In this document: in pieces, positions 36,462 to 45,100 of the stretch
Position numbering within the stretch: position 1 is the stretch's first letter
Layout: every line of letters begins with the position of its first letter
Source of the DNA: Prosthecobacter debontii
GTDB taxonomy: Bacteria > Verrucomicrobiota > Verrucomicrobiia > Verrucomicrobiales > Akkermansiaceae
DNA length: 50,392 bases
Assembly (NCBI GenBank): GCA_945870855.1
Contig: CAMBTP010000019.1
Span: 1 to 50,392, forward strand
Direction of reading: 5' to 3'
Notes under the pieces: generated by a model
Database searches by the model: none
What the model was told of the DNA's origin: nothing
The model's input: only the letters and a program-made list of their open reading frames with translations
Made by a program: the position numbers and the translations under genes

Positions 36462-38507
36462 TTACTTGTCTTTGAGTCTTTCCTCGATCATGCGGAGGCG
36501 TTCTTCTAGGCCCGCTATTTTTTCCCGCAGAAGCAGATTTTCGCGATGCTGCTGCTTGTTTTCGCGATGCAGTTCCTGCACGGCGGCGGCGCTGTAGATA
36601 GTGAGCGGATAGGTGTCCACCTGAAGGATTTCCGAGCCGTCGGGCAGGGTCTCGCCGCTGCTTTTTACGTCATCTGGAAAAACCTGGGCGAATTCCTGGG
36701 CGATCACGTTCGGATAGCGGCGATCCTCGATTTCAGGGTGGGCTGCCAGATAGTCGTCGGAGTAGCGGAAGTCCACTAGCCGCACTTTGTCGAGCGTTTC
36801 CAAAGCGCCGGAGATCGACTCGATGTCAGCTTTGATCCGGCGGTCGGAATTCGAGAGCCAAGCCCCGGCGCTGCTCTTGCTGGCATTGCCATTCACTTCC
36901 AGCGCGTTGGTTCCCGGCGTGTTTCCGATGGCGACCTTGCCGGTGAAGACGTTGTCCTGATCGAGCCGGGCGAGTTGGGCAGGGATGAGTTCGGAACGCA
37001 GCGCCAGCACGTGAAAGTGACCCGCAGCGATGCCGGTGATTTGCGTGGTGTTCGCGGGAATGGTCCTGATGGGGTTGGTGATTGCCGCAGACGGCCAGGT
37101 CACCAAGGTTCCGTCGGTTTTAAGAGCTATGCTGTAGTTAGAGCCGGCCGCGATCTTGGAGACTCCGCTTAAACCAACTGGCGGGGTGCACTCTCCGCCA
37201 TCCGACTTGCCCCATGCCGCCACCGTACCATCGCTTTTGATGGCCAGGCTGTGAAATTCTCCGGCTGCGATTCCGACGACGATACCGAGTCCCGCAGGTC
37301 CGACCACCGCGCCCGACCTCACGGACATTCCAAACGACAAGTTACTGGTGTCACCCGCTACGGTCAATGGGTTCGAGCCATTACTTGTGTAAGAAAGCGC
37401 CACCTCACCTTCCGGGCCATCGTAATACAAGGTGCCGCTACCGGCAGGCAGGATTTCAGAAAGTATCAGGGTGGTGCCAGAGCTGCCGCCGCTGACGGTT
37501 CCCACCACGCCCCGATTGCCACTGACCTGTTGGTTCCCGTCCAGCCCCCACGCGACGACGCTGCCGTCCGCCTTGAGTGCCAGACTATGTCGCTGGCCGC
37601 AGGCGATCGCGATCACATTACTTAAATTCGCAGGGACAGTGGTCGCTCCGTCGCCGGTGTATCCGAAGGCTTGGACAGTTCCGTTCGCCTTGAGAACGAG
37701 GCTGTGATAACGCCCCACTGCCACCGCAGTCGCGTTGGTAACAGACTCAGGGCCAGAAACCTTGTTGTAGTCATTATTTCCCCACCCCTCGACCGTCCCA
37801 TCACTTTTCAGCGCCAACACATGCCCACTACCTGCGGCGATTTGCGTGACATTGCTCAAACCTTCCGGCAGCGCCGGGCCGGAGCCCCAGGCGGTGACAT
37901 GACCGTCGCGATGCACGGCGAAACTCTGACTATTGCTGGCAGCCAGCGAGACCACGTCGGAAAGTGAGGGGACCACGGTGTCTCCCGACGTATTCGTCCC
38001 CCAGGCGATAACCGGATTCACCGGCGGGGCGACGACGGTGCTGAGCAACACCTGATCGACCTTTCCCGCGACCATCGCATAAGGAGTGGCAGCCAGTCGC
38101 TGATCCGGAGAAATCAATTGGAATTCGTGGGTGCCATCATTAAACCAGACGCGCAAGCGGACGTCGGCGTGGTCCAGCGCGGTGGTGGGGATGGCTGTCA
38201 TGTTGGCCAGCGCGGTATCGCCCAGCAGGACTGAATAGAGGCCCTTGGTGACGTTCAGCGTGACCGGAGAGGTTGGCTCCGCACCCACCGTGCTAGTGCC
38301 GTCGTTACTCCAATAGGTGATCAAGCCGGTCGCATCGACCAATGCGAACTTGAACTGGCCGTTGCCATTGAAGTTCACCCCCGCCACGGCAATGCGTCCC
38401 TGGTGATTGAGCAACTGAGGCACTGCGGCACCGGACTGCAAGACTCCCAGCGCCGAGTAGAAGGCGAGCAGGCTGACAAGGAAAAGATGGCGTGTTTTAA
38501 AAGTCAT
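36462..38507 (-). CDS. RCC1-repeat fibre protein with S74 self-cleaving chaperone domain
   Basis: 681 aa, exported (hydrophobic start MTFKTRHLFLVSLLAFYSALG). Residues about 30-160 form a fibre-head module (LLNHQGRIAVAGVNFNGNGQ, then DVRLRVWFNDGTHEFQLISPDQRLAATPYAM). About 165-500 hold six or so RCC1-like repeats (LKSDGTVEGWGNN, LKADGSVVAWG and the like), predicting a propeller. From Ser554 (SDRRIKADIESISGALETLD) there is a peptidase S74 intramolecular chaperone, which in phage tail fibres trimerises the fibre and cleaves itself before this Ser. A C-terminal coiled coil follows. It overlaps the upstream gene by 4 nt. It is probably a trimeric surface fibre; the target is unknown. Confidence 0.85.
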   Translation of the reverse strand: MTFKTRHLFLVSLLAFYSALGVLQSGAAVPQLLNHQGRIAVAGVNFNGNGQFKFALVDATGLITYWSNDGTSTVGAEPTSPVTLNVTKGLYSVLLGDTALANMTAIPTTALDHADVRLRVWFNDGTHEFQLISPDQRLAATPYAMVAGKVDQVLLSTVVAPPVNPVIAWGTNTSGDTVVPSLSDVVSLAASNSQSFAVHRDGHVTAWGSGPALPEGLSNVTQIAAGSGHVLALKSDGTVEGWGNNDYNKVSGPESVTNATAVAVGRYHSLVLKANGTVQAFGYTGDGATTVPANLSNVIAIACGQRHSLALKADGSVVAWGLDGNQQVSGNRGVVGTVSGGSSGTTLILSEILPAGSGTLYYDGPEGEVALSYTSNGSNPLTVAGDTSNLSFGMSVRSGAVVGPAGLGIVVGIAAGEFHSLAIKSDGTVAAWGKSDGGECTPPVGLSGVSKIAAGSNYSIALKTDGTLVTWPSAAITNPIRTIPANTTQITGIAAGHFHVLALRSELIPAQLARLDQDNVFTGKVAIGNTPGTNALEVNGNASKSSAGAWLSNSDRRIKADIESISGALETLDKVRLVDFRYSDDYLAAHPEIEDRRYPNVIAQEFAQVFPDDVKSSGETLPDGSEILQVDTYPLTIYSAAAVQELHRENKQQHRENLLLREKIAGLEERLRMIEERLKDK

Positions 38508-39082
38508 GGTTTCGGTCTTGGAGGCGGTGAGCTTGGGATGCGGCCGGGAGCTTGGGCACCTTGGGTGGCGGGAGGAGGTTCTGGCGCACCTTTGGTGAAG
38601 CCGCGCCCGGAATCGGTGGCGTAGAGTGTGTTATCGGATTTACTGAACATCAGACGCATGCCTGCGTGTCGGGCCTGCAACACGGTGAAGTCCTCCGGAT
38701 TGAAGCGGAACCAAGCGGGAGCCTCGGAGATCACCGGCACTGCGGAGGTAGGCACCAGGCCGAAGGCATTGTCATCGCGCAAATACTTAATCAACTCGGG
38801 CGAGGCACTGACCACCAGGAACCATTGCCAGCGCACGAGGCCATCGGCGTCCCGCCACTCATGGCGCTCGGCGTGCTGGATTTGATCGGCGGGTGACGGA
38901 CGCCGCCAGAAGGCTTTTTTGAAAATCTCCTCCGCGTCATTCAGAGTGAGTGTCGGAGGCGCGCCCTTCCAGACGATCGGCGCGGAATCCACCGCCGCCG
39001 GCCGGCCCGCATCCACCGCACGCCACGCCAGCCAGCCGATAACGGCTAATAACGGAACGAGGATGAGCCAGAGCTTTTTCAT
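38504..39082 (-). CDS. membrane-anchored or exported protein of unknown function
   Basis: 192 aa. MKKLWLILVPLLAVIGWLAW is a signal anchor or signal peptide. The rest is a soluble domain (TLNDAEEIFKKAFWRRPSPA, WQWFLVVSASPELIKYLRDD, SEAPAWFRFNPEDF, MFSKSDNTLYATDSGRGF) and a Pro-rich tail. I do not recognise the family. It overlaps the 681-aa fibre gene by 4 nt (ATGA) and lies 70 nt after the giant gene. It may help assembly or anchoring of the fibre, which is inference from position. Confidence 0.7.
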   Translation of the reverse strand: MKKLWLILVPLLAVIGWLAWRAVDAGRPAAVDSAPIVWKGAPPTLTLNDAEEIFKKAFWRRPSPADQIQHAERHEWRDADGLVRWQWFLVVSASPELIKYLRDDNAFGLVPTSAVPVISEAPAWFRFNPEDFTVLQARHAGMRLMFSKSDNTLYATDSGRGFTKGAPEPPPATQGAQAPGRIPSSPPPRPKP

Positions 39083-39152
39083 GGATGATCGTTACTTTTC
39101 GAATGCCAAATTTTAAGGCGGCAAGAGAAATTTGACGAATCCGCCAATTTCA

Positions 39153-42100
39153 TTAATTCCCTGAATTCGAGTAGGTGCGGAGGAAGAGCTTGATGTCCTT
39201 CACGCTGGCGACGAAGCGGTTGAGGCCCTCTTGTTCGTTGCTGAGCAGGGTGTAGGCGGGGATGACGATCTTCCAGCGGGTGTTCCAGACACTGCGACCG
39301 ATCAGGCGGGTGTTGGTGTATTCCGCTGGGATGTTGCTGTAGAAGAAGGCGGGATCGCTGACCGGGCGGAAGGCTTGGTGCTTGCGCAGGATCCACGGCT
39401 GCTCGCTGAGCGTACCGTTGGCGTTGAAGAAGTTGGTGGTGTTGAACGCGGAGGCACCGAGGTTGTAGGGCAAGGGCAGCGCCTGGTCATGCACCGTCCA
39501 AGTGCGCAGGGTATTGGTATCTCCCAGCGGAGGCGCCAGCATGCGGTCGCTGCCGCAGGGAATCAGGTAAACATACGGCGTGGCGCGCAGGGCATTGGCC
39601 GCCGAGGACGCCGGACCACCCGCACCGGGGGTGCCGATGGCGTAGGGATCCATGCCGACGTAGCCATCCAGCACGATGCCAGCACTGCTGATCTTGGTGG
39701 CATAGCTGCTGGGAGAATAGCCGTGATCACCTGCCGCTCCGGGGAGCCCGAAGAAGTTGTCACTGTGGTCGATGGTGCTGCCGAAAGAGATCACGATACC
39801 GGGCACGCGGGAGCCGCCGGGCTTCTTGATATTGTTGCAGTAGCGGGCGACATCCGGGTCCGCCATCAAGTCGGTGACGATGTGCTGCTGGAGGGTTTGC
39901 TTCCATGCATCGTCGTCGCTGGTGGTGGTTTCATCCGTACGAATACGGTAGAGCTCGCCGCGCAGGCTGAAGAGGGTGCCGTAGGGGTCCGGGTTGTTGA
40001 TGCCGAGGCGGCCTTCCGCCACCGAGAAGTCGGCATTGAGCTGGGCCAGGGTGCCAGCCAGACCGGCATCACCGAGCGTGCTGACGGTGGCTTGCGGCTG
40101 GTCGCCGCTGAGATCGCCGAGCGCGCGGGAGGCCACGATGTTGGAGATCACCTGCTGACCGGCGGTGGTGCCGAGCAGACCGGTTTCGTAATCGTAGCTC
40201 TTCGCCGCGAGGTAGGTGTAGCGGCCGGCGAGGTCATACAAGGTGCGGTATTGTTCCAGTGCCTCGTTGCGGAAGGTGCGGAAGGTCAGGTCATTGGTCC
40301 GGTAGCCTGTAACCTTGGCCGCCGCCCGCATGCGAAAAGTCTCGCGCAGGGACAGGATGTCGCCCGCGTCGGCCAGCACATTGCGCACCTGCTCGTTGGC
40401 GCGCTGGTAGTCGGTGGCGAGTTGCGCCACTTCGAAGTGCGCCGCCATCAGCTCACGATAGAGCAGCTCGTATTCGTAATATTGCTGTTTCTGCTCGTAG
40501 TTGAAACCGATGGCTTCGAGCGCCGCGTCGAACTCCACAAACTTTTGCTGAATTTGTTTGTCGTAGTTGTTGGCTGCCGCCTCAAATCCAACAGCAGTGA
40601 CGCCTAGAATATTATACGCAATAAGAGCAACTGTCTTGATCGTTCCTCTAACGGGTGCTGTGACATCATTTGCTAACCCGAGCACACGTGGAAGAAATTC
40701 TCTTGACGCCTCAGAGGTATTGTAGATTTGGTCCGCTAGGGCGTTCATCGATAACGCCGTGTTTTCCAAGTCATCCTGAATGCCGACGAGCCTCGCGTAC
40801 TCTGTAGAAAAATCAGCGCGATTGCTGTCAATTCGATTGTGCGTGGCCACGAGGTCATTGAAAAGCTGCTGCTCGCGCGTCATACGTTTCTGCAGCACCT
40901 GCACCTGCTGCACACTCTCCAACAAGGCAACTTGGGCCTGATGCGAGTCCAGCAGGGCCTGTTGCAGCGAACCGGTCACCGCCCGCTGGCCAAAGTTGCT
41001 ACCGCCAAACTCATGCGCCCACTGGGCGATCTGCCCCGGCCGCACGGTGACGGTTTTTTGAGTGCTGCCGGTGGCAGTGCCTGCCGGACCGGCGAGGAAG
41101 TGCGCGGCAAGGGTTTCCGAAGTGTAACCATCGTGGCTCCGGGTCGAAAAATCCTCGATGCCGGTCGGCACAGCGATGGTCAGCCTAACCTCTTCGGAGG
41201 TATCCACCAAATCAGTGGGACGATCGACGAGGAACCAATTTTCATAGTCCGGCCCCTCGTAGCCTTGGGCGTAGGTTTTGCCCGGACCGACATCGCCGGG
41301 GTAGGGTGAGCCGAAGATGTCCTGCAGCTCGTTATCGAAGGCGATTTCCTGATCGACGATGGCGGTGTTGGCATCGGCGATCTGGTTTTCCTGATTGCGG
41401 AGCAGTCGGGTCATTCGCGCCGCCTGGTTGAAGGCGCCCTTGGCATTGAGGGTGGCGCGCAGCGCGCGCTGGTAGATCTGCTCGAAGTGGGATTCCCCGG
41501 CCTGGAGCTTGGAAGGCGAGATGTCGAAGGCGATAGCGCCGGGGCTCAGGCCGAGCGGGTTGAGGCGGGCGTTGGCGTTGTCGATGGTCGTCTGGAAAGA
41601 GCTTGCGGCGGCCACCAACTGGCCGAGTTCCGGCACGGTGGTGCGGTCGATGATCTGGACGCCGCTGTGGTTGGGATCCGTGTCGCGGGCAGGCAGCAGG
41701 GCATTGCCGGCCACCCAGTTCAGGAAGCTGCCCTGGGCGCTGCGGGCGACCCACTCGTCGAGCCCTTGGTTGCGGGTGACGCCAGTGCGTGGATTTACCT
41801 CACCGTCGCGCAAATGGCTCCAGCCTGCGGCGGGATCATCCAGATAGCTCTGGCGGTGCACCAGTGCCACGGTTTGGGTGGCGGTGCTGGCGGCATTGGC
41901 GGCAGCAGCGGCGAACTTGCGCTCGTCCTTGTAGTCGATCTGCACCGACTGGCCGAGCACGGTCACGTCCTCCGCCGAGGTGGTCCACGTGAAATATGGG
42001 TGCGTCAGCAGCTTGTAGTAGCCCTTGAGCGCGGTGAGGTAGTGGCCGTAGGCGTCGCCATGGCCCTGCGGGAACATGCGCTGGGCGTCGGCGGCATCCA

Positions 42101-45100
42101 CCACACCATTCTCGGTGCTGCTACCGGCCTTTTCCTTGATGTTGTAGTTGGTGGCGTAGAGCACCTCGCCGCTGTTGATGCCGCGGGTGTAGTTCCACCA
42201 CAGGCGGTTGTAGGCGGGGGCGGTGCCGGTGCCGGGATTGACGAAATCGTCGCGACCCTTGAGCAGGGCGAGTTCCTCGTCGAGCGAGCTGCGCACCTGG
42301 CCCTCGAAGGAGAAGCGGCTGGTGTTGACCTCGGTGGCCGAGGTGGAGTCGTCGATGGAGATCGTCGGATTAGCGGCGTCCGCATAGGCCTCGTTGCCGA
42401 GGATGGTGTAGAGGTCGTTCAGATACCCGGCCGCGAGGATCAGCGCCGAGTTCGCCGAGTTGAAGTCGATGCTGGAGCCGATGGTGAAGCTCTTGCCGCG
42501 GTTGAGCACGGTCTCGTAGATCTCGATGAGGCCGACCTCGTTGATGTTTTCCAGATTGAGCGCGATGTCGCCCTCCCAGCGCTTACCGGCCTGGGTGAGC
42601 AAGGAGACATCGGTGTTGACCGCGTTGCTGGAGAGATCACTCATGCGCTGGTTGAAGGGGTTGATCTTAGCGAGCACGCGTTTGATCCAGCCCTCCACCA
42701 GGACTGGCGGGGTCCAGCCGGACCAAGTGCCGCCGATTTTGCGGTAGTTGAGTGTGAAATAGGTATCTCCCATCAGCACGGCGGGGTCGCTGATCGTGGC
42801 GGTGGGTGAGCCACCGACGAGGATCGAGCTGCCCAGCACGCCAGCGGGCTTGAGCCAGGTGCTGGTGCTGGAGACGGTGTTGATGTTGTCGCCGGTGATG
42901 GCCGGGTTGGTGCCGCCGGTCGGGTAGCCGTAACGCCACTGGAACTCATAAAGCTCCGGCTTGCCCGCGTAGTCGCCGCTGTGGCGCAGGGTCACCTGCT
43001 CGTCGAGGGGGTTGCTGGCCAGCAGCACCTTGAGGTCGCCGGTGTAGAGGCTGGGATCCACCTTGAGAACCTGCATTGTAGGCGGGTTGCCCGAGTCGGT
43101 GAAGGCCTCGCCGTTTTCCAGCATGAGCACCACATAGCCGCTGCCATTGCCGGTGGCGGTGAGCGCGTAGCTGTCCACCGCCGTGTCCGGATCCCGGATG
43201 TCGACGAGGGTCGACTTGTCGATGACTCGGGAGTCCTTGGCGCCATCCACCTCATAGGATCCGGGCGCGGCGGGGTCTTCGCTGGAGGTTTCCAACTGCG
43301 TGGCAAGTTGGTTGATCGCGGTGTCCCACAGGCTCTTGTAGCTGTTGTCACTGCTTGGGCAGAGAGCTTGCAGGAGCGCCAGATCGGCGGTGCCGAGCAC
43401 GTTGAGGTGAAGGTAGTCCTCGCCGGCAATTTCATCGACAAACTCACCCTTGAGGACAAGGCCACCCTTGGTTCCAAGAGTTGGATCGTAATAAAAGCGC
43501 TGCTGCAAATGGGGCGGCAGGGACTGGAAGTAAGTCTTGCCTGCGTAAACCGTGGTCAGCACGGAAGGTGGCAGTTTATCAAGCATTCCGGTGGTCATCA
43601 GGAACTGCTTTTGTCGGGTCGGGTCGTGCAGTATTGCGCTCTCGGTGGTGGTGCCGGTATTGGCGATGGACTGCTGGTAGATCACCTGGGCGCTGGAGGA
43701 GCCACGGACTTGCGGCAACTGGCCCGCGACGGCACTCGCCTTGGGCAAGGTGAGCGTCTGCGCGGTTTGCAGGACCGGCACGATTTTTTGTTGGGCGATT
43801 GGCAGTGTGGGATCATCCGGCCACTTCGGTTGATAGGTGAGTGCCACAGGCACATCGTTGCCGGTGTCGGCAATAAATGGCATCACAGTGCCCACCGGGC
43901 GTTGGTCGGTCAGGCTGAGACTGGGCTCGAAGAAGCCGGGCAGCGAGTTGTAGAAAAACCGCATGCCGAACGAGACCGGCGGCGCGATTTTCACCTCGGG
44001 CGCGGCGGTGTAGCCACTGCCGGCGCTGGTGACCGTGATCGAAGTCACGCAGAAACCGTTGGTATTGCCGAGGGCCGTGGGTGCAGTGCCGGCGGCCAGC
44101 TGGGTGCCGCCCGAAAAAGTCAGGGTCGGTGTCGTGGTGTAGCCCGTGCCGTTGCTTACCATCTGAATACCGGTCACGAGGCCGTTGCTGAGAACCGCCG
44201 TGGCGTTGCCGCCCGTGCCGCCGCCGCCACTGATGGTGACGGTGGGTGCCACCGAGTAGGTCTTGGTGCCCGGGGTGATGGTAAAGCTGGCGGCGGTGAG
44301 CCCGCCAAGGGTGGCAGTGGCGGTGGCCGTCGTGCCGCTGGCGGGAGGTGCTACGGTCACACTCGGGGCGGTCGTATAGCCGGCCCCTTTCACGGAGAGG
44401 GCAATGGCGGAGACCCCGCTGCCGCTGCGGGTGGCGGTGGCGGCGGCACTGGTTTTGGCGTGAGCACCACGGAAGAGCCAATGATAGCCCTGACGGTCTT
44501 CAAAAGTGAAGGCATCATAGGCATCCGGAGCGGAGCCATGGGCGGCGGGGTCAGGGATGGGATTGACTTCGACATTCATCACCTCACCGTTTGCATCCAG
44601 CGGCAGGGGCAGCGCGATCAAGGGTCCGGGTGGCTGGACTTTGGTGCCGGCGATGGCGTCGTAGCGCAGCGGATAGGCAAAGGTGTCCCTCAGCACCTTG
44701 TAAGCATCCATGCTCGGGCGTTGGTCGACGGCTGAGGTGTAGGCCAGCAGGACGAAGGGCTGCGAGGTGGAGCTGGAGGCGTTCAAATCATCACGCAGGG
44801 CGTAGGCACGGCTGCCGAGCAGGAAGGCGTGCTCTTCGTTGGGGTTGAAGCCGGCCTGGGTGGCATCATTTTGCACATAAACACTGCCCGCCTGCTGGGA
44901 CGGGCCGAGATCGCCCGTGCCGATCCCGGAGGCGATCACGAGTTGCGGCGCATCGGTGGGATACTCGACCGTGTAGCGGCCGACCACCGAGGGCAGGTGG
45001 AACGAGGCGAACTTGTCGCTCGGTGCGGCCACTTCCTTGAACCACCAGATGGTCAGTTGATTTTTACCAGGCAGGGCGTTGACCGGGATGATCGCACCAT

